Below are positions 24,161 through 36,400 of a stretch of 64,000 nt of DNA, piece after piece (within the stretch, counting starts at the first letter, position 1; every line of letters starts with the position of its first letter). Source of the stretch: Dactylellina haptotyla (lineage: Eukaryota > Ascomycota > Orbiliomycetes > Orbiliales > Orbiliaceae); NCBI GenBank assembly GCA_031310005.1, contig CM062382.1:3100001-3164000 (forward strand). Reading direction: 5' to 3'. Below the pieces are notes generated by a model. The model was given only the letters and a program-made list of their open reading frames with translations. It searched no databases and had not been told where the DNA came from. Position numbers and translations under genes: made by a program.

Positions 24161-24622
24161 CTACCACCAAGCCATATCTTGAACTCCCTCATTCATATTA
24201 ATATTAATATTGAACGGACTCTGCCCCTTCGAATCCCCGCCATAAACACCACCCATAAGAGTATGATCCTCAAATCCCTGCTCAGAAGGCATATCAAACT
24301 GTACCTCCACATCTGATGTCGCGAACATAAATTTTGCATGACCCGCAATACCAGCAGGCGAAGAAATTCCATCAGACATGGCAACCTCATCATCCATATA
24401 GTGATCAGAGCAGTCTGAATACATTCTGGGATCTCTGATACCCACTCCTGGGTGCATCTGAAACTGCCTTCCGAGTTGCCAGTAATAACGACTCTGCGAT
24501 TCGTAGTAGCCTCTTTCGATATAAAAACCTGTTGGCACGGGGAGAGAAGTGGCGGGTAGCGCGAAGGACGCGAAGGTAAACGCCAGTAAGAAGTAAGTAT
24601 TCCCGATTTCGTGACCGCGCAT
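24161..24622 (-). CDS. Small secreted protein candidate
   Basis: Single exon, 153 residues. I start at the ATG at 24622 because it opens directly into a signal-peptide-like segment (basic MRGHE, then YFLLAFTFASFALPATS). In-frame sequence continues upstream, so an earlier start is possible. The mature part is acidic, Met/Gly/Asp-rich, has one Cys, and a region VEVQFDMPSE near the C-terminus. No known domain. Candidate extracellular or effector-type protein by size and leader only. Confidence 0.5.
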   Translation of the reverse strand: MRGHEIGNTYFLLAFTFASFALPATSLPVPTGFYIERGYYESQSRYYWQLGRQFQMHPGVGIRDPRMYSDCSDHYMDDEVAMSDGISSPAGIAGHAKFMFATSDVEVQFDMPSEQGFEDHTLMGGVYGGDSKGQSPFNININMNEGVQDMAWW

Positions 24623-26272
24623 GATTGATTTTGAATAGACAGATATTTGGGCCCTGTGGGGGATACGTGTGACTGTGAAGCCTACAGACAATAGAACTAA
24701 ATAATGCTTGGATTCTGAAGGTTTATTAACGTGGGATTGCATGGGATTGCATGGGAGATATTTCAATAGGATGGAAGGCAACCATCATATATAAGCCTCT
24801 CCAGTCCACACCTCACCCCGAGATCGAATACGGCGTCTACAAACATGTTGGTTATAGAAAACCCAACATTCCATAGATTTGGTGGCCGAGGCGTTGCCAC
24901 ACTGGATCTTGCTATTCATATGTCACCAACTTTATGACAAGAATCCCAAACACTTGTGCTTATACCACTCTGATAGGCAAAGCGAACAAGGTTCACGAGC
25001 ACGGCTCGGCAGGTGGCGAAGTTCGTGTGTCCCAGTTGCCAGAATTCGGGTTTCTATACGGCATCTGGCTTGCGAGATAAGCTAGGTTTCTATGGAATAT
25101 AACAATTTATATCTTCTATGCACATGGAAGGAAACAGAGATTTCCACAAGTAAAACATATCGACGAGCGCCCCAACATCTACCTCCCCACGAAAATCAAC
25201 CGTGTAGAGCTAGAAGATCCAGAGCGAGCTAATAAACATATTTATCCATGATCTATAGTACATTTCTCTACCTTCAATAACACATATTGAGAAAAGAAAA
25301 AGTGCAAGAAGAAAAGTACATAGAACAAAAGAAAAAATTCATAACATCCTCCCCGCGGCTTTTTGCGCTTTGAAAAGAAAAGAAGAAGAAATCTCGCGTT
25401 ATTATCGGAAGTAAAAGGAAAAGATGTGTGCCATATTAATAACAGAGGAGAATAAAACATTTCCGTCCACATCATAATAGTAAAAAAAAATACAGATGAC
25501 TCCATTGGTGTTAGAAAGAGACAGACAACATTGTGAGAGGAAATATAATGTCTCCCCCAACACCGCCAGTGACCAAGATAAAGCACAGAGGGCAAGGCAA
25601 AGCCAAGAAAATACAACTTTTAATGTAAAATATTCTCCATGCTCCCCAAAGTTTCATAGTCAAAGAAAAAGGAAAGAAAAAGAAGAGTTCACACATAACA
25701 TTTTGTTTTTGTTTGTCATCAAGAAAAAGAGATATATCAAATAACACCATCATGCCGGAAGAAAGACAAAATTTGTAGTAAAAGAGGCGTGAGATATCGT
25801 CGTGGCGGTATAGAGGGTGTAAGTTTGGGTGTGCTGATATTATAGCAGTAAAATCTTTGGATGGAGCTGAAAACCTGGCGAAAATAGTCCTCAGACTGAT
25901 ATCGAGTCAAATTCAAGAGCAAAAATATAGTTCGCCGGCGCGACTGATAGGGTGAGAGTTGCTGCGATTTCGTAACGGAGTATAGAAGGCGACAATGTTT
26001 TGAAAAGATTATCCGTAAGGGTATAGCTTCTTGAGAAGAGTGGTGCGATGAAGTAGCGAGATTAAGATAAAAATAATAATAAAAAGTACCAATTGAATTC
26101 ATCATTGATGACCGTATATCGTCAAACGTAGCTGAAAGGCAAAAGACATAGTATGTCGCAATCGTGGTTCCGTCATAGTTGTATCGTACAGGCTTAGGCC
26201 ATTAAAAAAAACATTTGATAAGAAGAGAGAAGAATTCAATCCGGTGCCGAGAGTAGAGGGAATAATCGTAAA
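24623..26272. other. Intergenic, no gene seen
   Basis: 1.65 kb with A-rich stretches (25280-25400, 25600-25740). ORFs of 60-125 codons overlap on both strands, are lysine- or phenylalanine-rich from base composition, and lack domains. Confidence 0.5.
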
Positions 26273-27496
26273 TCAACGAATGGTATGGTTAAGTTCGCGA
26301 CGGAATACCGAGGACGTAACCCCAATCCATGGGACGTTGTTCAAGTTGATACGGCGGAAATTCGGATGGGCATGTGGAGCCCATGAGCACAACGTCTCCG
26401 GGGATCCAGCACGGTTAGATGCGATGTCGAAGATTTGTGATTCATCGGAGGCTGTAGAACCGATAGAAAACGGGCTATCGGGGCGGTCAGGAGTTTCTGG
26501 ACGAGCGCGAATGACAGGCGAAGAGGTCAAAGAAGACGATTGAGAGGTCTTCGGGGTCTCCTGATCAATGGATACAAGAGTTGGCTCATCCTGTTGGAAA
26601 GAATTGTTGTCTTCACCAATCAACGTATCTTGTTCAGGTTCTGGACTCATCTCATCATTAGACATAGACATGTCTTTGTCTTCGCTTGGGCCGGAGGCGG
26701 CTTCCTGGTTGCCAAGTCCGGGTTGGATACGTCTTGCACGGGAAGCAACCATCTCGGCTCGGACCACAATGTTCGTCCTAGTTACCGAAGACTGGCGGAT
26801 AAATGCTGCCTCGTGCAGACGGATATTAGGAGAGAGTGCATCATCAGAGTCCGAATCATCAGAATCACTCTCGCTACCAACTGAGGAATTGCTGTTTGAG
26901 CTAGGAACATAGGTTCCATCTGAATATTCGCTGTCAGACTCATTCGAATCTCTTTCCATACCCAAAAGTTCAGAGATATGGTGAGACTCTGAAACAAATG
27001 AGGATGTATCGTCTGATGAGGAGTAATCATTGTCGTTGTTCGTACTAGTAAGTGGTGGCGTATCTCCTCGCAAAGTGTGGCTGGATGTGCCGCTAATATC
27101 TGAGTCGGACGACAAAACTGAAACTCTATCATCATCGCTATTATGAGATGGATCAATTGGAGAGAAAGATCGTGAGTTATAGTGGTAACGGATTGGAGTT
27201 GGTGAGATTGGATCACTACAGTTTGCGTATTGCGAGTGAGAGAGCCGGAAGTTTTTCCTGTTTGTTGTGGCGGGTGGTGTCGGATTTGAGGTTCGCCCTC
27301 TGATATTAGGAGCGAGTCTGGCTACTTTTGCCTTTCGTTCGTGTTCGATCAATCTGTCTCGGATATTGGTTACGCGAGTATTTAGCTCGGCGGTTGGTGC
27401 TTCAAAGTGAACTCTTCTTCGTTTGTTTGATTGCGTATAAGGAGGAGTAAAGATCCCAGATAGCGGTGGAATATGCGAATAGACACCTGGCGTATA
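26273..27496 (-). CDS. Acidic 408-codon ORF directly behind the sreA stop codon, no start codon
   Basis: The frame of sreA exon 3 stays open after its TAG (27499..27497) for 408 codons to a TGA at 26273. No ATG occurs in the first roughly 180 codons, so this is not a normal stand-alone gene in this frame. The start of the extension contains GIFTPPYTQSNKRRRVHFEAP (a basic patch that could serve as nuclear signal) and LNTRVTNIRDRLIEHERKAK. A Ser/Asp/Glu-rich region (SDSDDSDSDD) follows, then a C-terminal NFRRINLNNVPWIGV. A chance open frame of this length is very unlikely, so it is probably translated. It may be reached by TAG readthrough, by an unseen splice to an upstream exon, or may be stranded by a nonsense mutation. 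Function unknown. Confidence 0.5.
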   Translation of the reverse strand, partial: YTPGVYSHIPPLSGIFTPPYTQSNKRRRVHFEAPTAELNTRVTNIRDRLIEHERKAKVARLAPNIRGRTSNPTPPATTNRKNFRLSHSQYANCSDPISPTPIRYHYNSRSFSPIDPSHNSDDDRVSVLSSDSDISGTSSHTLRGDTPPLTSTNNDNDYSSSDDTSSFVSESHHISELLGMERDSNESDSEYSDGTYVPSSNSNSSVGSESDSDDSDSDDALSPNIRLHEAAFIRQSSVTRTNIVVRAEMVASRARRIQPGLGNQEAASGPSEDKDMSMSNDEMSPEPEQDTLIGEDNNSFQQDEPTLVSIDQETPKTSQSSSLTSSPVIRARPETPDRPDSPFSIGSTASDESQIFDIASNRAGSPETLCSWAPHAHPNFRRINLNNVPWIGVTSSVFRRELNHTIR

Positions 27497-29755
27497 CTAG
27501 TGACCGGTGCTAGACTCGACAGATGCCATAGATGTTTGTTCTGCATTGTCCAATTTTTTGAGCTCATCGTTGCAATGTCTCAAAAGCTTCTCGATTTCCT
27601 CTCTTTCCTTCTCGATTCTTTCGCGCTCCTGATTGATTCTCTCCATCTCAGATTCAGCAAGGCGCTTTCGAGTCATAAGCTGCTGGCGCTTGACAGCCGG
27701 GTCTGCTGACATTTGGAGAAGCTGGGGCTCCATCGGAACTGCTGGCTGGTTTAGGATCGAGCTGATGCTTTGTAAACGGGTGCCGGATGACTCTGCAAGC
27801 TCAGTAGAGGTGTGAGATCCGTTGCTGAGCGATCGTTTTCTTCCACCGGGAGATGTTGTTGACTGGAGGGGAGAAAGTCTCAAGTCGTCGGGAGGTTGTG
27901 TGTTATTCATTGGCGCTAGGGTTGTGCCCATGCTTCTGTAGTTCGTGAAATCTTGAGGAGCGTATCGGCCCGCGTTGGCCAAGGAAGGGTCAGGACCCAT
28001 CATAGCTGCTCGATAATTGGGTCTAGCCGGATCCTCTGTGTCCGACATGCGGGTGTCCTCGTCACGATGCGACATGTAGGCCGGAGGCTGCGGAGATGAG
28101 TGAGGAGAGTTCTGGTATTCGTTTGGCAAGATTTGCCGTTGCTGCGGTGGATAGTCTGGTCGGGCGAGCGGGTGTCGCGGTATCGGAGTTGGAGGAAAAT
28201 GCGATGGAGGCACAACACGTTTTCTTCTCTTGATGACGCTCTTCTTCATCGTCTCCGGCCTGTGCACGCCGTGCAACTTATGATACAGACCTGCATTATG
28301 GTTTATCAGCCTCTGTAAATAATTCGCGTAGATGGACTTTTGGATCTTTTGGGGCCTCTGCCCCGCGTTCCCAGTGAAGGGATTCATTGTTGGATCCAAC
28401 TTATGGGAATAGACTGAATAGCTATCAAGCTCCTGGAAGCTGTAGTGCTATGCATCTATTTATGGCCAACCTCGGCCATGGATAAATTCTAGAAGGGGAA
28501 ACATAGCAAAAACACCAAATAAAAACTTACCACAGGCATTGCAGATGGTATGACCAGATTCGTCTCGACGCCAAAGTGGAGTAATTGTCGTGCCACAGTT
28601 CTGGCAGGCGGGGACAGCTGTCGTTGTCTGGCCGGAAACTTCGATCCTAGCTTCAGGAGGCGGTGGGCCGTTTGCCGATCTCGGCATACCTTGAGGTTCG
28701 CTATTCTGGGTACTGGGAGGAGTGCCAAAGTTGCCATTGGTAGGCTGTCCTTGTGGTCCGTCTACGGCGAATGCGTTAGATCCATTTGCAGCTACGACAA
28801 ACTTTGCAGCTTTCGAAACTCTGTTGTTGTACGCAGGACAGCCGTCACATCCATCTTGACCACCGGTTCCATTGCATTTTCCACCACCTGGACAAGTTCC
28901 TGGCGCTAGATGGCTGTCGGCGACATAGTGGGCTCCTGCGTGGGTGTTGGCTTGAGCCTGGTTGGCAGGAATGGGGATAGGCCCTTCTCCACCAATTGAG
29001 ACGGAATTAGGAGGTCGCTTCAAGGTGCTCGGACGAGCTGCATTCCGAGCTTTTAGGTAAAGCCCGCAGGCATTACAGATGGTGAGTCCGCTGGGTGCTC
29101 TCCGCCAGAGAGGAGTTCGAGTGGTACCACAGTTTCTGTCAAAGAGAAAATGTATAATTAGCATCAAATAAAAACTGAGCTACGCTCGAGACGACGTGTA
29201 CAAGGTTGCTTTGCTAGCTGGCGAGCTATGCACTTACGAGCAAATCTGTCCCTTCGACTGTGGCACAGAAGTGGAGGCCATGGCACTTTCATGCGCCGCA
29301 CTGGCTAGCTGTTCAAGGTTCTGAGGTTCATCGTAGCCGTACCCCTGTCCGGGCGAACTTTGAGCCTCGCTGCCACTCTCATCTCGGCGGTCAACAAACG
29401 ATTCGTCGGCCTGTCTGTCCGGGATTTGGATGTCGGCAGATTGGGAGGTTTCATCTAGGGGTTGGCTAGTTGGGGCGGACGGAGATGCGTCCTCCATTAT
29501 TGCGTCCAAGCTCGGGTCGATCTGATGTTCGTGTGTGTTGGGTTTCGGTTGTTGTTCAGAAGGATGTACGGCCTTGGAGATGATGGTCTCGATCTGATGC
29601 TCGGTTGGTTCCGTAGCGGTGGCGGCGGCAGCGGAAACGGTGGTCGACGGTTGGTTTGGCTCTGGAGTCGACATATATGGAGAAGGGGATTGCTGGTCGA
29701 TGTTCGGTTCCGGGTTCGCCATCTTTAAATCTTCTTCTACTACCAACCCAGGCAT
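27497..29755 (-). CDS. sreA: SreA-type GATA iron-regulatory repressor
   Basis: Exons 29755..29238, 29135..28531 and 28290..27497; 1,917 nt, 638 residues. Two GATA zinc fingers of the form C-x2-C-x17-C-x2-C ([14 protein letters not shown].., [14 protein letters not shown]..) flank a Cys-rich linker [19 protein letters not shown]. This is the signature of the SREA/SRE/URBS1/SFU1 group, where the linker cysteines sense iron. A basic KRRKR follows finger 2 and a coiled coil lies near the C-terminus ([24 protein letters not shown]). By family it represses siderophore synthesis and iron uptake when iron is plentiful, binding ATCWGATAA sites in the nucleus. Finger 2 is split between C-x2-C and the following Gly by a 240-nt intron. 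The ATG at 29722 is an alternative start. Two perfect GATCTGATAA sites lie 2.2-2.7 kb upstream. The ORF behind the stop is listed separately. Confidence 0.92.
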
Positions 29756-31914
29756 GAGCCCGAGTCGTTCCCCTTCTGTCAAGAGAGTTGAGGTCGAGTA
29801 AAATGACAGTAGCCGCCTGGGTATTTTGAGGCGTGAAGGATGGCCCTATTGGAAGGGGGTGGGGTCTTAGTCGGGTGTCGCTAAGGATGTCTCGTGAAAT
29901 ACGGCGTTTCCGGACAGTCTGCTGCCTCGCGGAGCTTGTGGTGCGTCGTGTTTGTCAATGCGAAATTAGTCGTGGATGCCGAAGCGTGGCACGGATGGCG
30001 ATGGAAAAGCCGGGGGACAAAGCTATTGACGGAAAGAAAGGCGTGGGTACCGAAAACGGCGTGAACACTGTTGGAAGCCTGGCTCGAAGGTTTTCAACGT
30101 TTCTCTCTCTCGGAGGGTGCGAACCGTCGTCGATTGGGAGTTCAGAACGAGGTGGCACAGCAGAGATGGATGGGTGGACGGGGTGGATGCCCTGGGAGAT
30201 GAGATGGGGGAGATTTGATTAGATTAGATTCGATCCTTAGCTGAGAAACCCGGACGGCCACCAAAAGTTCGTGATGTGATGGATCTGATCCTCCAGCAGC
30301 ACAAAAAAAACGAGCACCACAATGCCCGCGGTGTCGTAGATGGTATCGATGCACGTATTCGTGTGAGGATAACCGGAGTCGCCAGTCGTGAGAGGCGGCG
30401 GCGGTGGCGGTGGTCGAGAATGTTGGATGTCGTGGAGGCGGGTTTTGCGATGGTTGAGCACCGTTGCTGAGGAGGTTTGGAGGTGAGGTTGGACGTTGGA
30501 CGTTGACGGCGGAGCAGGTTGGCTGTTGGCTGTCGTTTGGTGTGCGTGCTGCTGCTGTGACGGGAGGCGGGCTATTAGAAATGCAATTCACCCGGCCGGC
30601 AGCATAAAATAAAATAAACGGAATTGCAGCAGCGTCCATTGGCCGCACCGCTCGCTGCACCAAAGCGGATTAGAAGGACGAGACATGTGCACAGGACCGA
30701 CGGGGGTCCGGACACAGGATACAGGGACAGGAATACTCCAAGCAAGGCAGCTGGAACCCCCTCTCGCCAGAGCTCTCGATGGGATGGCCTCGACTGGCTG
30801 GCGCGGACTCGACTACGGGCACAGCGTGGAGCATGCACGCAAAGAGGACCCCGTCAAGCGATATGGGGAACCCGGGCGTGGATGCCAATGTTCGGGAATC
30901 GACGATCCACTCTGCCACCCAGACTATCAGAACGCCGCTAGGCTGGGGTTACCGGTCTCCCCGCGAAGCAGAAGCCCGTCCAGTCCAACATCCAACAGCT
31001 CTCGCTAGGCCGGATTCATGCAGATGGTCCTATTCTTCTTCCCGATCTGAAGCCAACAAGAAAAGAAAAACAAAAAAAATTCATGATCTGATCAAGATTC
31101 CAGATGAACGGATATACATCTAGACTTCGATCGGGCATTTATTTTACGGTTGCCGTAAACAGCAACCGGCGGCCCCCCATTTTAGCCTCATGATCATACA
31201 ACCTTAACCTTGAAAAGAAAAAGGTCACAGTCGTTCATTCGATAACAGCTTTAAAGGGGGGGGTGCATGCTGAGCTTTGCCGTGCCCGAAACAAGCTAGT
31301 TGAACCTATAGCTAGGAAACTAAACAGAGAAGAGAAAGAAGAAAAATTGCGAACCGGCCAACAGCAATCTGCCAGTTCATCACCATCAGGCTGCGATATC
31401 AATGGGATATCCCGATATCGAACAAGAAAGCCCAAGCTATTTTAAACCTGCTCCCACAGATGAAACAGCAAGGGAAGGGATGTCGATCCGGTTCCGCGAT
31501 CAATGCGAGCCAGGACACTCTTTTTCCTTTGAGTAGCAGCAGCCTCCTCCTCCTCCAGAGTTGGTAGGCTCTAGTTAGAGAGCTCCAGCTCGTGAGTAAG
31601 AAGACCCTTTAGCTTTACTGCCCGAGAGCTATCATAAACAGCCCTTTGCAAAAGGAGGCTGATCGCCCTGCGGAAGTCCCATCCGCGGTTGAGACCTCCG
31701 CGAGAACGACGAGGCCGCCAGCCATAGCAAAGAACGCGATATCTCGACCCCGGCAGTATCAATCCGATACTCGTGGACAACCAACCCCGAATGTGGCCGA
31801 AAAAACGATAAAATCCAAATAAACACGAAAGAATCAAGAAAACAAACAAAAAAATTATCGCCTCCTCGCTTCGCCGTTGATTATCATCAGATATGATCGC
31901 CCAAATATCTGATA

Positions 31915-31924
31915 GATCTGATAA
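31915..31924 (+). promoter_or_regulatory. SreA/SRE-type GATA site
   Basis: GATCTGATAA, a perfect match to the extended RATCWGATAA consensus known for SreA-family repressors. It lies about 2.2 kb upstream of the sreA start codon. Binding is inferred. Confidence 0.5.
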
Positions 31925-32461
31925 CCAGGCGTGGCGTCGTCAGCGTCAAATTTCCCCACAACTCCTTTCCACTTACCAAAATCCAACACAAGCTGACTCT
32001 CTCGGGCGATAGGGAGTTGATCAGTCTTGGAGAGAAAAAAATTCAAGCTTTCTCAGAAACCCGGGTCGGTGTTCATGGCCTCGGTTTTCGGAAGGTAGCA
32101 AACCGCCCTTCGTTCCCAGGTTATGCAGAAGGAACAAGAAGTAAGAACAAAAAACGTGTATTCGATGAAAATAGGAAAAAGAAACCCGACGGGTGAACAA
32201 GAAAATAAAATACGTATCAGCAGCCCTCCTGAGCCCAGCGCGAGGAAAACGGGGTTTGACAGGGCTGGAGTTTATTCGAAAAATTGGGCCGTGGGTGCTT
32301 TACCCGAACCAGCCTAGAACCACTTCCAGATGCTCGCTAGCGCAGGTAATCAATATTACAAACATCCCTATTGGTGCGCATTTGCTCTTTTCCCTGTTGA
32401 AGGGGCTTGGAGCCAAGTTGTTTAGTGCGGGAAAAAGTTTGCTTGGCGGGCCCTTTTGCTC

Positions 32462-32471
32462 TTATCAGATC
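32462..32471 (-). promoter_or_regulatory. SreA/SRE-type GATA site
   Basis: Minus-strand GATCTGATAA, identical to the site at 31915 and 540 bp from it. It may belong to the control region of sreA; ATP25, on the other side, ends rather than starts here. Confidence 0.5.
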
Positions 32472-33408
32472 AAACATGATCGATTTTTCCACCGAACCCA
32501 TCAGCTGACAAATAGCTGAGCCAGCAGGAGACGCAGGCCTCTGTGGTGTGAAAAGCTGACGAAGACGGTTGCACAAGATACGCCCGCGATCATGCAATCG
32601 ACTGATAATGATGCAACCAATATTCAGTTATCTAGATAAATTCTAAATTAGCTTGGTTTTCTAGACTTTTTTATATAAACCAAAAAAAACTTGATCGCGG
32701 AGAAGAGCTCTTTAAGAGCAAAAGTAGTTAATCTAGTATCGAACGAACCACAGCGCGCTGCAGTGCTGACGTTGAAAAAGTGCCAGCGGGAGAGGAAAAT
32801 CGCTGCCGGTATTTGCATTGCAGATGTGTCCGTTTTAAATTTACCCCAGCCCGCTTCGACAAACCTGCATTTCTAGGTATCTATATCCCTGTATTAGCTG
32901 CACTTCCATTGGTTACACATCTCCAGTTAGGGCTTACCATATAATCAAGCTGCTATCAGCAGAAACTGGTTTAAACCCGCAATGGACTTTCAAGCTTAGA
33001 AAAAACCTTAGCATGCTGCCACCGTATTATGTGCCCCCATGCAATAATACGAAGGGCAAACAGCTTGACAAACCTATTGTTTTACGTTTTCGTATCGGTT
33101 TCGCGGATTCACAAGATTCCGAATTTCGCGACAATGCGATTGATTACTCAAACCCGCTTTACAATGCGAACACCTTTGTCCTATACATGTATGCAAAATA
33201 CTACTAAAGGAACCCATTTAACTTAACTATAAAATTATTGATACGATAATACCCCATATTAACTCGGGCTTGTTCTCTCATATTTGCCTATTAACTTCAA
33301 TTCGCCTGCAACGTATGCTTTTTTATCGTACAAAATATCTTTAAAAAATGAATATATACAAGAAACTTGATCAACCTGAATTCCATATCTTACACACGCC
33401 GAATTTAC

Positions 33409-36400
33409 CTAAATAACATACCTATAATCACTCTCTCCAGCGCTCACCCCGCCGTTCAAATAGCTCTCGCACCGTCTCTTCCACCTCCCAAACTCTGCCC
33501 CAGTCCCTGGCACCTCCCTCTCCATAAACTTCACACACCCGAGTATCCCCTCTGCAACCCCATCAGTCACCTCATCCTTCCCCGCAACATACTCCCTCTC
33601 GTAATCCGTCAACAGATACCTCATCATCTCAATAACAACCCTGACCTCCGCCTCCCTCGCCAACAGCTCAAAGTACAACGCGTACAACGCCTTCGGTCTC
33701 CTCACCCCCTTCGACGGCAACCACCGCCACACCCCCTTCAGCCACCTCCAGCTCTTCGCCCGCGCGAGCGTAACAAACATCGTGACCAAGTAGCTCGGTA
33801 GAGCGGTATACCTATTCTCCGGCCTCACAGGCGGATACGCCAGACTGCTATCCAACAACTTATCCAGCACGTCGGTTTCCACCTGCGGACCGCGAAAGTG
33901 TTCACATTCCTTGGGTATGAACTTATACGGATCGTACCACTGCATGTGAAAGTCCTTGTACAGCTGCATCCGGTGATCTATCGCGCGGCTGAACGGCTTG
34001 TCGTCATCGATCTTGCCGCTGCGACGGGACGCATCCCCAAGGGAGGCGATATACTTCATCGTATCGCCGGGACTCATCGCCAGCCAGAGGCTCTCGAAAA
34101 TTTCGGGGTCGTGCCCGATTTCTATGCCTGAAATGTCCATTTTACGTAGGAGGTAGAGCGTCATCGTGCCGAGGGTATCGCTGGTACGGTTTGTCCAGAA
34201 ACTCATAGTGACCGGATGGTCGCCGCGAAGGACTTGGGAGGTGGCGACGGCGCGGAGGATGGCGTGGTAGGTTATTAAAGGTACTTGCGAGCCCTTGAGA
34301 AGCATCGTACTGGGTAATGTGGCGAACTTTTGCAAAGGGTAGATGAGTGGGGAGATTCTATGTGCTGAAAGGTTGAAGAGCGCCTCGATGTGGTGATGGG
34401 TTGGTGTGGGCGTTTTGGCGCAGGATAGGTTGAACGAGGTGAAAAACGGGATATTATATCTGCGATCTTTGTCAGATGCTAAGAGCGTCGTCGCGGCAAT
34501 TTCGGGGGGCGTTTGTACCAGATGGTTCAGGTGGGCCAGAAGCACGAGGGTGGTTTGGGCGTCGGTTCGGGGACGAGGGTATAACTTAAGAATTTTCTTG
34601 TATTCTCCTCTTTTAACAAGGGCTTCCACGACCGAATCTCTTTCTTGGGCAGGCTTCACAAAGGGTGCCATCTCTTGCTCTCTGACTGCCTCGAGTATCG
34701 TGCTGGATCTCCTGGCGCTTGTTGAAAAAGCACGTTTGGTTGAGAACATGACGTCGTCCAATTGCTTCCGCTTTTCTTTTAACGATATTCTCCTTGGCTT
34801 CACCGCTGGTATATCAATATACCTCCGGCCTTCTTCCTTCGGCTTCTTCGATTTTGAGTGTATCTCGGATACTGGCAATGTATCTTGGAATTCTTCAAGT
34901 TCGAGGTCGGGGTGATCGGGAATTAACCCATCAGAGATCATCAATCTCCTCTCAATTTTCTTGGCTTCAATCCTATCTTCCTTAGCATCGTATTCTGGCG
35001 GCTCGTCGAAGACATCAGGGAGATCCTGAGCGACTATTTCTTTGATCTCTTCAGCACCAACTCCCTCCGCCATCAACTTATCTTTAAGCTTCCTCTTCAT
35101 AGAAGTATGGATTTTCCGAGACCATAGCCCTTCCAAATTTAGCTCCTCTCTCTTCCACCCCGTCATGACTTGTACCACAATCCCTCGCCCGGAATTCACA
35201 CAGATCCAGCCAACTCTAAGCGCTTCTTCATCCTCCGCAGTCCTTCTCTTACCCTTCCGTCTCTCTCTCCTCTCTCGTAACTTAATCTCTCCACGACCCA
35301 TGAGTCCGTCCGCATAGATGTGCGACCCGGGGGTCATACCTCGCATGTATCTAGCGCACTTATCAGCGGCAATGCTCATATGCCGCTCAGATCTTGCTGT
35401 AGCCAGGATCATGAGAACGTTTGGTCCGAGCGCAGGTGTGGGATCCAACCCACGTAGATCCATAATCTTGATTTTCGATAACGAGAGATCCTTGATGAGG
35501 TAATTGAGCAGGACCTCGAAATTATCCGGTGGATTTGGTGGTAACTCGGGCATTTGCTCGATAAGCGGGGATACGAAGCGACGAGGTGCAGGCTGCATCG
35601 GCGATTGGAGGTACCAAGGTGTGGCTCCGTCTGAAGATTCTGGAGTGGTAGATGGTTCCATGACCTTGTACTCGATATCCTCGTCCTCGTCCAACTCTTT
35701 CCTTTCTAGCTGCGACTCCGTTGAAGCGGGTGCTTCGGCGTAGAGTTCCTCGTATAAATCTTCCGCCTCTTCTAGCCGAGACTCGATTTTCTCACGAAGT
35801 GCGAGGACCTTTTCTTCCCCCAATACTTCCTCGTAGTCGTCTAGTCGCTCTAGCATCTTCTCGAGATTCTCAATCATTTCCTCTTCCTCGATTTGGAGAG
35901 ACTGAGCTAGGTTGAGTTCTCCAGTTGTTGTTTTCGGCTGGTTGGCTGTTTTGGCATTCGATGATCCGATTTCCGAGATAACTTCTTGAGCTTTGATGCG
36001 TCCAACTTCGTCGGAAAGGGCCTGTTGCTGTACTTGAGCAGTATCCAATGCTTCCTCGAATTCCCCGATGGACTCCGTGATCATCGCTTTCACTAGGTCC
36101 TCTTTCCGACCATTTACAAGCTCGATTCTCGGTTCGTCACTCTCAGCCAACCCTCCCGCTGGCTCGTTTTCCTTCGCTTGCAGCTGTCTATCCAATTCCT
36201 CCTCCTCCTCCTGCCTCCGCGCCTTTTCTAGCCTTTTCGTCTTCATCATGGCCAACCGACGATCGATATCCTCCAACACCGTCTTGTTATCCAATTTTTC
36301 CCACGCCATCGGCTTTCCGATCTCATCATGGGCCTCGATCATCCGTATCATCTCCTGAACACTATCTCGCTGTATGTCCTCCACCTGTTGGAGCAACTCG

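Larger units (their letters stand above)
29756..33408. other. 3.65-kb intergenic region upstream of sreA
   Basis: Contains the sreA promoter and the ATP25 3' UTR. GC-richer from 29800 to 31000, AT-rich beyond. ORFs up to 173 codons are unsupported and lack domains. Two SreA-type sites are the only elements I can name (separate entries). No transposon ends or tRNA boxes were seen. Confidence 0.45.

Noticed and set aside
29833-31123. Several ORFs of 60-173 codons upstream of sreA
   Set aside because: GC-rich region, overlapping on both strands, no motif; more likely promoter and leader sequence.
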